64,000 bases of DNA from Streptomyces sp. (GTDB lineage Bacteria; Actinomycetota; Actinomycetes; Streptomycetales; Streptomycetaceae), in NCBI RefSeq assembly GCF_019510245.1, contig NZ_JAEKKT010000134.1, positions 62,001 to 126,000 on the forward strand, given 5' to 3'. A program made the position numbers and the translations under genes. Positions 8,396-16,692 of the stretch are shown here, piece by piece. The notes under the pieces are model-generated. The model did not search any database, had not been told where the DNA came from, and was given only the letters and a program-made list of their open reading frames with translations. Position 1 is the stretch's first letter; every line of letters begins with the position of its first letter.

Positions 8396-8410
8396 TTGCC
8401 CTTCTGGCAA
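8396..8410. promoter_or_regulatory. Palindrome TTGCC-N5-GGCAA, candidate operator of the HTH-cupin regulator
   Basis: A perfect 5-bp inverted repeat with a 5-nt spacer lies between the divergent epoxide hydrolase and HTH-cupin genes. A near-identical site (TTGCC-N5-TGCAA) precedes the paralogous regulator at 62877. Confidence 0.5.
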
Positions 8411-8459
8411 ACTCGCAGGACAGAGCAGTGGAGCGGCACGGCAAGAAGGAGCGGGAGAG

Positions 8460-9110
8460 GTGGCAGTCGACGACGTGGACGGCACGCTGGCAGCGATGGG
8501 GCCCCGGTTGCGGGCCGCGCGCGAGCACCACAGCGCGACACTCGCCGGTGTCAGCTGCGCGACCGGCATCTCGACCAGCACGCTGTCCCGGATCGAGACC
8601 GGCCGGCGCAAGCCCACCCTGGAGGTGCTGCTGCAGCTGTCGAAGGAGTACGGCGTCTCCCTGGACGAACTGGCCGGCACCGCGCCCGCCCCCGCGGCCG
8701 AGCCGCACGCTACGGCGCCGCTGAGCTTCGGGGATGACAAGGCGGTGCTGCCGTTGACCCGGTACGTCGGCGGCCTGCACGCCCACAAGCACGTCCTGCC
8801 CGCTGTCGAGGGTCCGCCCGCGCGGCCGCGGCAGGTCTCCCACGAGGGCTACGAGTGGCTGTGCGTCCTGTACGGGCGGCTGTCGCTCGCGCTCGGAGAC
8901 CAACACCTCGTCCTGACTGCCGGGGACGTTGCCGAGTTCGACACCCGCACCCCGCATGGGGTGGTGAACGCCGGCTCCGGCGGGCCTGTTGAGTACCTGA
9001 TTATGTTCGGGCCCCAGGGCGAGCGCCTACGGCTGCGCACCTCTCCGTCAGTTGGCCGCGGGAACCGCCAACCGAATCGCGCCCAGGCCGGCCGCGAAGC
9101 GCAGCCGTAG
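8460..9110 (+). CDS. XRE-family regulator with C-terminal cupin domain
   Basis: A 216-aa regulator with an XRE helix-turn-helix at about residues 10-65 (ATGISTSTLSRIETGRRKPT) and a cupin_2 ligand domain at about 115-200 (EGYEWLCVLYGRLSLALGDQ). The GTG at 8460 is chosen for its GGAG-rich upstream sequence and because the HTH begins shortly after. It is a clear paralogue of the regulator at 62877-63449; both end in the pattern FGPQGERL/M. It is divergent from the epoxide hydrolase and presumably autoregulated. The C-terminal ~20 residues run past the family's usual end and may be altered by the decayed DNA that follows. Confidence 0.82.
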   Translation: MAVDDVDGTLAAMGPRLRAAREHHSATLAGVSCATGISTSTLSRIETGRRKPTLEVLLQLSKEYGVSLDELAGTAPAPAAEPHATAPLSFGDDKAVLPLTRYVGGLHAHKHVLPAVEGPPARPRQVSHEGYEWLCVLYGRLSLALGDQHLVLTAGDVAEFDTRTPHGVVNAGSGGPVEYLIMFGPQGERLRLRTSPSVGRGNRQPNRAQAGREAQP

Positions 9111-9230
9111 GATCCGGAACCCATTCCGACAAGACAGCGAAACCGCGACTTGCGTGCAGGTTCGCCGCCAAGGGCCGCCCAGATTCCTGGAACTCGCGCG
9201 CTACTCGTTGTTGCATGCCCAAGTCGGCCA

Positions 9231-9585
9231 TCCCGCGGTCTGCGGCGGCAGACTTGTTTGAGGCGATGGCGGTGGGGGTCTCGCCGCGGGTTCGCACCAC
9301 GAGCGCGGTTGTGGTGAAGCCCAGGGCCGTGAAGGCGGCGGTGGTCAGGAAGGCGGCGGTGGTCAGGAAGGCGGCGGGGGCACCGGGGACGAATTGGCCC
9401 GGCACGGCCCCGATGGAGTAGACGGACACGATGACGGCCAGGCCGATCGCGCCGCCGAGTTGCTGGGTGGTCTGGAGCAGACCGGAGGCTGACCCGGCGT
9501 GCTCGGGCTCGAAGCCGCCGACGACCAGGGAGGCGGCGGGTATGAAGGTCAGCCCGGTTGCGACGCCGTTGAGCAGGAGCGGAGC
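9231..9585 (-). pseudogene. C-terminal remnant of an MFS (EmrB/QacA-type) transporter
   Basis: The frame reads LLLNGVATGLTFIPAASLVV, then SASGLLQTTQQLGGAIGLAV and hydrophobic segments, which is typical of the last four helices of 14-TM drug exporters. There is no upstream part: at about 9586 the sequence switches to an IS110 transposase fragment on the other strand. The frame stays open to 9001 only by running antisense through the HTH-cupin gene. The gene was therefore cut by IS-associated rearrangement. Confidence 0.7.
9332..9377 (+). repeat. 18-bp tandem repeat, 2.5 copies, inside the MFS remnant
   Basis: The unit AAGGCGGCGGTGGTCAGG occurs at 9332-9349 and 9350-9367, followed by a 10-bp partial copy. 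On the minus strand it duplicates six residues (FLTTAA) of the broken transporter. Confidence 0.8.
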
Positions 9586-9589
9586 CGAG

Positions 9590-9943
9590 GACCAACTCCG
9601 CTCGCTGCTGTGCGAGTACTACCCCGCCGCCCTGGACGCCTTCGCCGGATGGGCCAACGGCCTGTGCCGCCCCGAAGCACGCGAACTGCTCAAGCTCGCC
9701 CCCACCCCGAGCCAGGCCGCCCGGCTCACCCGCGCCCGGCTCCGGTCGGCCCTCGAACGCGCCGGCCGCAGCCGCGGCATCGAAGCCGAGGCCGACCGGC
9801 TCCGCGAGTTCTTCCGCGGCGACTACGCGAGCCAGCCGCGGCTGATCGAGGACGCGCTCGGCAAGCAGGCCTTCGCTCTCCTACGCCAGTTGGAAGCCGC
9901 GTGCCTTGCTGCTGACGAACTCGCCGAGGCGGTCGAGGAGTCC
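9590..9943 (+). pseudogene. IS110-family transposase fragment
   Basis: The frame reads DQLRSLLCEYYPAALDAFAG, then ARELLKLAPTPSQAARLTRA, RAGRSRGIEAEADRLREFFR and FALLRQLEAACLAADELAEA. This is the central part of IS110-type transposases as I remember them. The N-terminal DEDD and C-terminal serine-containing domains are both missing. It begins exactly where the MFS remnant ends and runs in frame into a HEAT-repeat remnant, so the three pieces form a mosaic. Confidence 0.65.
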
Positions 9944-10628
9944 TCTGTCCAACACCTCGGCGACCCGGCCGCGGTCACTGCGGTGGTGGACGCCCTCGGT
10001 ACTGCGATACACCATGACCAGCACGGCATCACGCGATCAGCGCTGAAGGCGCTGGCGGCGTTCGGCCGGGCAGCGGCCGGCGCACGGGACACGATCCGGT
10101 CGCTGACCACCGCCGGCGACGCACACTCACGCCCCGCCGCCGTCACCGCCCTGTGGGCCGTGGGCGGTGACCTGGCCGAGGTCATGCCGCTTCTGCTGGG
10201 CCTCCTCGACGACCGCATCACCTTCCGCATCGACGACGCGGCGGATCTGCTCGGCGAGATAGGCCCGCCCGCATCCGCCGCCCTGCCGCGCCTGCGCAAC
10301 CTCCTGACGCACGACATGGGTGCGGGTGCACTGCGCGGCGGCGCTCTGGGAGATCGGCGGCGAGGCGGAGGCACCGTCCGTCTTGAACGCCCTGCTGCAG
10401 TCCATGGCCAAGAACCCCGCGACGGCCAACCACGTCGTCGGCTGCCTGGACCGCATGGGCCCTCTCGCAGCACCGGCACTGCCCCTGCTCCGCGAGCAGC
10501 TGGCCCTGCCCCGGCGCGGCGGCAGGTTCCAGAGCACCGACCACGACGAGGCACTCCAGCGGGTCGGCCGTACCCTCATCGCCCGCCTCGCCACTCCCGA
10601 CGAGTTCGCCACCCCCGTCGCCGGCTGA
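9944..10628 (+). pseudogene. HEAT-repeat protein, 5' truncated and frameshifted
   Basis: Alpha-helical repeats are visible (ALKALAAFGRAAAGARDTI, RPAAVTALWAVGGDLAEV, ASAALPRLRNLLTHDM). The frame is lost at about 10317, after LLTHDM. The next frame then continues immediately with VRVHCAAALWEIGGEAEAPS and runs to a stop at 10628. Loss of two bases in the run ATGGGTGCGGG explains the shift. The start is missing because an IS110 fragment replaces it. The intact parent probably belonged with the DUF6924-type gene downstream. It is not expected to make a full protein. Confidence 0.65.
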
Positions 10629-10656
10629 CTCATCTCACACCGCCGTAAGGAGAGAC

Positions 10657-11688
10657 ATGTCCTTTCCCGAGTTTCCGCAGCCGGCGCCCGGTGAGGTGCT
10701 GTTCGTCTGCACGTGCTACGAGGACGGCAGGGCCCTGTGGGGCGGGCTCCTCGACGAGATCGCAGCCCGCCGGGAAGACGACGGGCTCGTCCTCGAGGGC
10801 AGCGGCGTGCGGCTGCGCATGGTCGAGGACAGCGCGTGGGACCACCTGCACGGGGGAAACATCCCGGCGCTTGTTCCCGGCAGCAGTCCCGTGCCGCCGG
10901 TCGCCGTTATGGCGGACATCCCGGTGGTGTACGGCGGGGACGGCCCACTGCTGGTGGACCTGGCGGCGATACCCGGCCGCGGCGTCCGGATCCCGTCGAC
11001 CCGGCTCGGCGAGATCCTCGCCGACCTGCTGGGCGGCGCACTCGCCTTCGACGACCTGGTGCGCGACATGGACCGGTACGGCATGTACCAGGGCGACGGC
11101 GGCCGGCCGGCTTTCCCCACGCCCGCGTCGGCACCGCCGCGCCGGTCCTTCCCGCCTCTTCCCTCCACCGGCGCGGCCCTGCTGGTGCGCACTTGCTTCG
11201 ACGACGAGGCCGGCTGGCAGGCCCTGCTCGGCGAACTGGGCGGGACGGACCCAGACGGCTGGGTCGGCGCGGATCTGGACTTGGACGAGATCGACGTGGA
11301 GCACTTCCCGTTGACGGCGCTGGTCGTCGACAACTCTGCCTTCGAAGGCCTCCAGCCGGGCCAGGTCCCGGTGCTCGTCCCGCCCGACGAGCACACCACG
11401 CTGGTCGCGCTCGCCGACGCCCGGACCTTTACCGAGCCTGAACTACCTCTGACTGTCGTCGACCTGTACGACAGCCCAGGACGGCAGGCCGTCCTTCCCT
11501 GCCGCGAGGTCGGATCCATGGCGTGCAACCTGGAGATCGCCAACATGGACTTCTACGAGTTCGTCGCCGAGGACCAAAGGTCCTGCCAACATAGTGCGGT
11601 TCACTACGGAGACGAAGGCTGGCAGGCTCTACAGCCGCATCCCCGACCGCCGCGAGCCTACGGGCCGGCCGATCCACCCCGGAGGTAG
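10657..11688 (+). CDS. DUF6924-type protein with two tandem domains
   Basis: A 343-aa protein of unknown function. Two related segments are visible, about residues 10-150 (VLFVCTCYEDGRALWGGLLD) and 175-310 (ALLVRTCFDDEAGWQALLGE). Each opens with a hydrophobic strand followed by an acidic/Trp helix, the pattern I associate with DUF6924. There is no signal peptide or membrane segment. AAGGAG lies 6 nt before the ATG. The last ~30 residues (after YEFVAEDQ) look out of character and may reflect a frameshift near 11570. It sits beside a broken HEAT-repeat gene, with which such proteins may have been paired. Confidence 0.65.
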   Translation: MSFPEFPQPAPGEVLFVCTCYEDGRALWGGLLDEIAARREDDGLVLEGSGVRLRMVEDSAWDHLHGGNIPALVPGSSPVPPVAVMADIPVVYGGDGPLLVDLAAIPGRGVRIPSTRLGEILADLLGGALAFDDLVRDMDRYGMYQGDGGRPAFPTPASAPPRRSFPPLPSTGAALLVRTCFDDEAGWQALLGELGGTDPDGWVGADLDLDEIDVEHFPLTALVVDNSAFEGLQPGQVPVLVPPDEHTTLVALADARTFTEPELPLTVVDLYDSPGRQAVLPCREVGSMACNLEIANMDFYEFVAEDQRSCQHSAVHYGDEGWQALQPHPRPPRAYGPADPPRR

Positions 11689-11694
11689 ACCGCG

Positions 11695-11862
11695 ATAACG
11701 CCCGAACCCGAACCTGCCGAGAACGGCCCCGCCGCGGCCTCCACGGGCCACCCCGCGTCCCTGACGCGCGCGGCGCTGGCCGAGCGTGGCTTCGTCGGTT
11801 TCGTGCCCTTCGCCGACCTCCCGCACAGCACCGTCCCTGCCGGGGAGGGCATCTACGCGTAG
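11695..11862 (+). pseudogene. N-terminal stub of an unidentified protein with a lost start codon
   Basis: A 55-codon frame reads TPEPEPAENGPAAASTGHPA and then LAERGFVGFVPFADLPHSTV before a TAG. The codon at the expected start is ATA (11695), possibly a decayed ATG. The sequence has good streptomycete codon bias but no body, so it looks like the remains of a conserved hypothetical gene. Function unknown. Confidence 0.35.
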
Positions 11863-12192
11863 GAGGGGCGGCCGAGGCTTGGAGGAGTTCGTCAGCGAGG
11901 CCTCCGGCACCACTGCGTAGCTTCTGGCACTACGAGTACCTCGGTTACCAGTTCAACGTGAACTGCACACGCACACAAGGACCAAGGGTTTCCAGTGCCC
12001 TCCGCCGCCCCGCTCCGTGGGATGTTGAGCACGTGCAAGGACTGCTCCTTGTACGCCACCAGCGGGGAGAGTCGTACTCAGACCGTGGCCGAGCGGACTT
12101 CGAACCGCTGTTGCTGACGGCCCCAGTTCCCAGCGGGACTGGGCGGTGCGAGGCAGGGAGGGTCTCGGCGAGCACCGTGCCTGGCGGATCCA
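11863..12192. other. No recognisable gene
   Basis: Nothing with family resemblance is visible on either strand. The stretch lies between pseudogene stubs and IS debris. Confidence 0.45.
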
Positions 12193-12294
12193 GTGGCGAC
12201 GAGGTACGACAAGCTCGCCGTCCGCTACGAAGCGACCGTGCTGATCGCGGATCCCGAGCGGTACGGCCCATGGGAGACGGTGTACAGCCGTGCT
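12193..12294 (+). mobile_element. IS5-type transposase debris, C-terminal piece joined to N-terminal piece
   Basis: The frame begins TRYDKLAVRYEATVLIA, which matches the end of IS5-family transposases. It is followed at once by DPERYGPWETVYSR, which resembles the start region of such transposases (RYGPWxTVY). The natural order is therefore reversed at this junction. Neither piece is functional. Confidence 0.5.
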
Positions 12295-12591
12295 GCGCGC
12301 CCGCCGGGTCAGCGCGGTTCTGGAAGGGGCCTCGGCAGGCGCGTCGAACACTTCGAATATGGCCCAGGACCACCTGGAACTGTGGGGAGTCACCGAGCTG
12401 TCCGGCGGGTCAGCCCGCCCCGGGAGTGTCCGAGCCCGTGGCCGTCGGGCTCGACGAAGACGCCACCGGGCGGCTCGACCCAAGAGCGGGAGCTGTGTGG
12501 GCCTACCGATGTCTCTTGCTGTTCTCGACCACGGATGGCGGGAACTCGCGCATCAGCGACTGGAGGAACACGGCCTCTTCCTTGACTGCGG

Positions 12592-12837
12592 GACCGGTTC
12601 GAGGCGGCCCGCGGGCTGCCTGGTGCGCTGTTCGCCCCGGACTCCGAGCCGGTTCCCCAGGTGACGGCGGAGAGTCTGCCGTTCGTGCGGGTCGAGCTTG
12701 CCCCGGCTCGGGCCGGGCCGTCCGCGCACCTCGAGGGGCTGATCATCTGGGACCTCTCGGTGGACTCGCCCATCGCGCCCACCAGCATGGGGCGGGAACG
12801 AGACATGCGGGGGCCGGTTCCGCCGCTCGCCGGGTGA
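12592..12837 (+). pseudogene. C-terminal piece of an unidentified protein
   Basis: An 82-codon frame (DRFEAARGLPGALFAPDSEP, later LEGLIIWDLSVDSPIAPT) ends at a TGA at 12837. It has normal third-position GC bias but no start or ribosome-binding site. Upstream DNA changes frame repeatedly. I do not recognise it; it may be the tail of a lost gene. Confidence 0.25.
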
Positions 12838-12896
12838 TCTGCGCACTGTGTGATACAGCCTCTGACCTGCGTTGATCCTGTGCTCGATAAATCTAC

Positions 12897-12914
12897 GTGT
12901 GGGTATTGCCACAC
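12897..12914. promoter_or_regulatory. Inverted repeat GTGTGG-N6-CCACAC upstream of bioF
   Basis: A perfect 6-bp palindrome with a 6-nt spacer lies 62 bp before the bioF start codon, in the only intergenic region that could hold its promoter. It is a candidate binding site for a biotin regulator. It does not match the BioQ site as I remember it. Confidence 0.35.
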
Positions 12915-12975
12915 AGTGGGCGCCTGGGGATCCCGCTAGGGTCTGTCCACTGCCTACAAATTCACCGGAGGGGCC

Positions 12976-14103
12976 ATGGCGTTCGGCTGGATCGACGAAC
13001 AGGCGGAGCAGCGCCGCCGCGCCGGACTCGTACGGACCCTGCGCCCCCGCCCCGCCGACTCGCCGCTGCTGGACCTCGCGAGCAACGACTACCTGGGCCT
13101 CGCCCACCACCCGGAGGTCGCCGAGGGCGCGGCCGAGGCGGCCCGGACCTGGGGCGGCGGCTCCACCGGCTCCCGGCTGGTGACCGGTACGACGGAGCTC
13201 CACACCGAGCTGGAGCGGGAACTGGCCGATTTCTGCGGGTTCGAAGCCGCCCTGGTCTTCTCCTCCGGCTATGCCGCCAACCTCGCCGCCGTCACCACGC
13301 TCGGCCCGCACGGCTCCCTGATCGTCTCCGACGCCCTCAACCACGCCTCCCTGATCGACGGCTGCCGGCTGGCCCGGGGCGCCGCCCAGGTCGTCGGGCA
13401 CGCCGATCCGGACGCCGTGCGCAAGGCCCTCGGGACGCACGAGGGGCCCGCCGTGGTCGTCTCCGACACGGTGTTCTCCGTCGACGGTGACGCGGCGCCG
13501 CTGGCCGCGCTGGCAAAGGCGTGCCGTGAGCACGGCGCCGGGCTGCTCGTCGACGACGCCCACGGGCTCGGGGTCCTCGGGGACGGCGGGCGAGGCGCGC
13601 CGTACGCGGCCGGGCTCTCCGGCGCCGACGACGTGGTGGTCACGGCGACCCTGTCGAAGTCGCTGGGCAGTCAGGGCGGGGTCGTGCTGGGCCCGGCCCG
13701 GGTGATCGACCACCTGGTCAACGCGGCCCGGACCTTCATCTTCGACACCGGTCTGGCCCCCGCCGCGGCAGGGGCGGCGCTGGCGGCCCTGCGGCTGCTG
13801 CGCCGCGAGCCCGGGCGGGCGGCGCGGGCCCGCGAGGTGGCCGCGGAACTGCACGCACGGCTGACCGCCGCGGGTCTGGAAGCGGTACGTCCGGACGCCG
13901 CGGTGGTCTCCGTGCGGGCCCCGTCCCCGGAGCAGGCCGTGCAGTGGGCGGCCGACTGCCGGACGGCAGGCCTGGCCGTGGGCTGTTTCCGTCCGCCGTC
14001 GGTGCCGGACGGCATCTCACGGCTCAGGCTGACCGCCCGTGCGGACCTCTCCGGGGCCGAGATCGAACGCGCTGTACGTGTGATCGGCAAGACACGACCA
14101 TGA
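12976..14103 (+). CDS. bioF: 8-amino-7-oxononanoate synthase (biotin biosynthesis)
   Basis: A 375-aa PLP-dependent alpha-oxoamine synthase that condenses pimeloyl-thioester with L-alanine to give 8-amino-7-oxononanoate. Family motifs are seen: LASNDYLGLAHHPEV near residue 36, the GGGSTGSRLVTGT loop, DDAHGLGVLG, and the PLP lysine in TATLSKSLGSQGG. The start at 12976 has GGAGGGG upstream. Length is normal. Partner genes bioB, bioA and bioD are not in the window; the upstream side is decayed IS-rich DNA, so bioF here must rely on its own promoter. The downstream neighbour is convergent. Confidence 0.92.
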   Translation: MAFGWIDEQAEQRRRAGLVRTLRPRPADSPLLDLASNDYLGLAHHPEVAEGAAEAARTWGGGSTGSRLVTGTTELHTELERELADFCGFEAALVFSSGYAANLAAVTTLGPHGSLIVSDALNHASLIDGCRLARGAAQVVGHADPDAVRKALGTHEGPAVVVSDTVFSVDGDAAPLAALAKACREHGAGLLVDDAHGLGVLGDGGRGAPYAAGLSGADDVVVTATLSKSLGSQGGVVLGPARVIDHLVNAARTFIFDTGLAPAAAGAALAALRLLRREPGRAARAREVAAELHARLTAAGLEAVRPDAAVVSVRAPSPEQAVQWAADCRTAGLAVGCFRPPSVPDGISRLRLTARADLSGAEIERAVRVIGKTRP

Positions 14104-14213
14104 GTCGGCGTGACACGGTCGGGCCTGGCTCGCGAGCGGATACGGAGTCGGGAACGGATGGTGTGCGAGTCTGATCGGTTTCATTCACATCTGATCAGAC
14201 TCTTCGGGGCTGA

Positions 14214-14441
14214 TCAGTCGGCGAGTGCCGCCATGAACCCTGCCCAGCTCTCGGGGGAGAAGAGCAGCGCGGGTCCGGCCGGAGCCTTGGAGTCGCGCAC
14301 GGCGAGCAGTCCGGCCCAGGGGCCGGAGCGCGGCCGTGCCGTCTCCACGCAGTTGTTGGCTCCGGTGCTGTAGCTGCTGCGCAGCCACCGCAGTCCGTGC
14401 AGATCAGCACTTGAAGGTACGTTCCGAGGCAGTGCAGTCAT
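14214..14441 (-). CDS. DUF397 small protein
   Basis: A 75-aa protein with the DUF397 pattern (RWLRSSYSTGANNCVETARP, LLAVRDSKAPAGPALLFSPE, then W..F). It starts 9 nt after the stop of the upstream HTH gene on the same strand. DUF397 proteins are streptomycete partners of DUF5753/HTH regulators such as WhiJ and are thought to act as their small antagonists or cofactors. The role here is inferred from that arrangement. Confidence 0.88.
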   Translation of the reverse strand: MTALPRNVPSSADLHGLRWLRSSYSTGANNCVETARPRSGPWAGLLAVRDSKAPAGPALLFSPESWAGFMAALAD

Positions 14442-14450
14442 GGTGCCTCC

Positions 14451-15311
14451 TTACGCGCCGTCAGCTATTGCGGCGATGTAATCCAACGAGTCCTCGGGGG
14501 AAAGGGCGTGGATCCGGAGCGTGTTGAAGGCCTCCGTGTAGGCCTGGAGGTCTTCTTTCCGCTCCAGGTAGAGGCTACTCGTCAACTGGTCGATAACAAC
14601 CACGTCCAGATCAGAAGTGCTCGGAAATGAGAAGATTACGAAAGGTCCGGTGATGCCGATATGCGCCCCCGCTGCGAACGGCAGTACCTGGAGCCGTACT
14701 TGGGGCAGCCGGGCCGCCTCCATCAGCCGCTCCAGCTGCCGCGCCATCACACCGGGACCCCCCACCTCCCGGCGCAGCACCGCCTCGTCCAGGACCGCGC
14801 TCAGCTTCAGCGGCGGATCGTTGCGCAGCACGTCCTGCCTGGCCAGGCGCACCTCCACCAGGGTGTCCAGGGAGTCGTCGGCGCGCCCGTCCATGGCCGC
14901 CCGGGTCACCGCACGCGCGTATTCGGGGGTCTGCAGCAGTCCCGGCACGACCAGGGTCTCCAGCGTGCGCATCGTGCCTGCCTGTGACTCCAGACTGATG
15001 AAATCGCGGTAGGCGGGCGGCAGGACCCCACGATAGGCGTGCCACCAGTGGTGCCGTCCCGCAGTGTCCTCCGACCCCGCCAACACCAGCAGCAACTCGC
15101 GCAGTTGCCCCTCGGCCACGCCGTAGGCGTCCAGGAGTAACCGCACATCGGCCGGTTTCACACCGCTGGCGCCGGTCTCGATCCGGCTCACTTTCGACTG
15201 ATGCCAGCCCACCAGACGGGCGGCCTCGCCGCTCGTGAGGCCGGCGCCGGTGCGCAGTGTGCGCAGTTCGGCGCCCAGTTTCCGGCGGCGCACCGCGGGA
15301 CCGTTCTGCAT
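14451..15311 (-). CDS. WhiJ-like HTH regulator (XRE + DUF5753)
   Basis: A 286-aa regulator with an XRE HTH at about residues 8-65 (LTSGEAARLVGWHQSKVSRI) and a DUF5753 ligand/partner domain thereafter (TLETLVVPGLLQTPEYARAV, RLARQDVLRND, VRLQVLPFAAGAHIG). It forms the classic triad with the DUF397 gene downstream and the divergent RsbW-like ATPase at 15524. Such triads modulate development and antibiotic production in Streptomyces. The target is not visible. Confidence 0.88.
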   Translation of the reverse strand: MQNGPAVRRRKLGAELRTLRTGAGLTSGEAARLVGWHQSKVSRIETGASGVKPADVRLLLDAYGVAEGQLRELLLVLAGSEDTAGRHHWWHAYRGVLPPAYRDFISLESQAGTMRTLETLVVPGLLQTPEYARAVTRAAMDGRADDSLDTLVEVRLARQDVLRNDPPLKLSAVLDEAVLRREVGGPGVMARQLERLMEAARLPQVRLQVLPFAAGAHIGITGPFVIFSFPSTSDLDVVVIDQLTSSLYLERKEDLQAYTEAFNTLRIHALSPEDSLDYIAAIADGA

Positions 15312-15523
15312 GGGCTACTCCTTACTCCTTCCGAGCCGCCCAAATACGGTCTGAGGTCGCAGAGTTCACCGCTTCGAGCGACAGATATATGCATATCTTG
15401 GTGGATCGCTCCCCGTGACCGGCCCGGTAATGGCAGTCTGGCGAAGAAGCACCAGTCCGGGACCGTACTCGAACCATCCGCCCCGTGTCGGACTCCGGTC
15501 CCGAGGAAAGGGACGACGTCGCC

Positions 15524-15982
15524 ATGGCAGACCATCTGGAAGCATCCGTCACTCTGCCGAGCGATCCCGCCTCGGTCTGCGCCGCGCGCTCCTATGTGCT
15601 GGACACCCTCGCGGAGTGGGGGCTGCCGCCGGAGACGGAGACCGCGGACACCGTCCGCCTCATCGTCTCCGAGCTCGCCACCAACGCCGTGCAGCACACC
15701 TTCGGGCAGTCACCCACCTTCACGGTGGACCTCGTGCTCGACCGTGACGAGCAGCTGCGCATCGGCGTCACGGACAGTCATCCGCGCTTCCCCAAGAGAC
15801 TCCCCGCCGCGGTCCAGCAGGACAACGGGCGCGGCATGGTCATCATCCGCTGGCTGACCGCCGAGTGCGGCGGCAAGCTTCGGGTACGCCCCACCCGGGA
15901 GGGCGGCAAGACCGTCTCCATCGAACTTCCCTGGACGGTCCCGGCCGGCACCGTCACCGCGGCCGGCCAGCAGGAGCCGTAG
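15524..15982 (+). CDS. Anti-sigma/RsbW-like ATP-binding protein
   Basis: A 152-aa single-domain histidine-kinase-like ATPase. The N box is ELATNAVQHTFG, the G1 box is reduced to DSHPRFPKR in place of the common DxGxP, and G2 is NGRGMVIIR. The phosphoacceptor domain of a true kinase is absent. Start 15524 gives the normal family opening; a GTG 39 nt upstream is an alternative. It is divergent from the WhiJ-like regulator and completes the triad. It may phosphorylate or sequester a partner protein. Confidence 0.82.
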   Translation: MADHLEASVTLPSDPASVCAARSYVLDTLAEWGLPPETETADTVRLIVSELATNAVQHTFGQSPTFTVDLVLDRDEQLRIGVTDSHPRFPKRLPAAVQQDNGRGMVIIRWLTAECGGKLRVRPTREGGKTVSIELPWTVPAGTVTAAGQQEP

Positions 15983-16015
15983 CCCTGAGCCCCTGCCGGC
16001 CCGCTCGCGGTGGGG

Positions 16016-16489
16016 TCAGCTGACCCGGCCGTACCAGACGCTGCGCGTCCAGATCTTCTGGAGCCTCACCACGTCCCCGGTCTTCGGGGCGTGCCAGATC
16101 TTTCCCTTCCCGGCGTAGATGCCGACGTGGTACACGCTGGAACCCGAGTGGAAGAAGACCAGGTCCCCGGCCTTGCGGTTGCCGGCCGAGATGTGACGGG
16201 TCTTGTTGTACTGCTGGGCCGCTGTTCGCGGCAGGGTCTTGCCCGCCTTCTTGAACGAGTACAGCGTGAGCCCGGAGCAGTCGAACCTGTTCGGCCCGGT
16301 GGCACCCCACCGGTAGGGCGCGCCCTTCTTCGAGGCAGCGACCTGGAGTGCCTTCGTCGCTATCGTGGCGGCCGAGGCGTCGGAGGCGACACCCGGGATC
16401 ACGATCGAGCCGCCCACGGCGGCGATGGTCAGCGCCGAGGCCGTACCGGCCCGGGCCATCAGCGACGGAACACGATTGAGCGCAGTCAT
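16016..16489 (-). CDS. Secreted NlpC/P60 peptidoglycan hydrolase
   Basis: A 157-aa extracytoplasmic cell-wall endopeptidase. A signal peptide covers about residues 1-40 (end ASDASA). The NlpC/P60 catalytic triad is visible: Cys71 in FDCSGL, His121 in YHVGIYAG and His133 in IWHAP. It has no SH3, LysM or coiled-coil module, so it is a minimal form. ATG 16489 is chosen for AAGGG upstream and for the signal peptide. Its 5' leader (16504-16692) looks like a ydaO-type riboswitch, tying expression to c-di-AMP and hence to cell-wall and osmotic status. Confidence 0.88.
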   Translation of the reverse strand: MTALNRVPSLMARAGTASALTIAAVGGSIVIPGVASDASAATIATKALQVAASKKGAPYRWGATGPNRFDCSGLTLYSFKKAGKTLPRTAAQQYNKTRHISAGNRKAGDLVFFHSGSSVYHVGIYAGKGKIWHAPKTGDVVRLQKIWTRSVWYGRVS

Positions 16490-16503
16490 GCGCAACCCTT
16501 CGT

Positions 16504-16692
16504 CAGCCGCCTGTGAAGGATGACCTGTCGGATTCGGGCTGGCGAAGTTGCCCGGCCGTGTCGCCACGGCTTCACCCCAAGGGCTGCTCGGCGCGGTCAT
16601 GGAGCGACCGTGCCGGCGACCCGACGTGCTTGGGTCCTCCACTCCTGCCGATGCACTTCTGTCGACGGGTCAATCCGGGCGGCGGCAGGACT
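16504..16692 (-). promoter_or_regulatory. Probable c-di-AMP (ydaO/yuaA) riboswitch
   Basis: On the minus strand the leader contains the conserved blocks GGGGTGAAGCC, then GGGCAACTTCGCC, then CCCGAATCCGACAGGTCATC. This is the order I know from actinobacterial ydaO riboswitches before cell-wall hydrolase genes. The outer stem can form between a GCCGCC stretch at the 5' end (about 16684) and GGCGGC at about 16507. The aptamer ends about 15 nt before the start codon. Boundaries are approximate. Confidence 0.75.
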
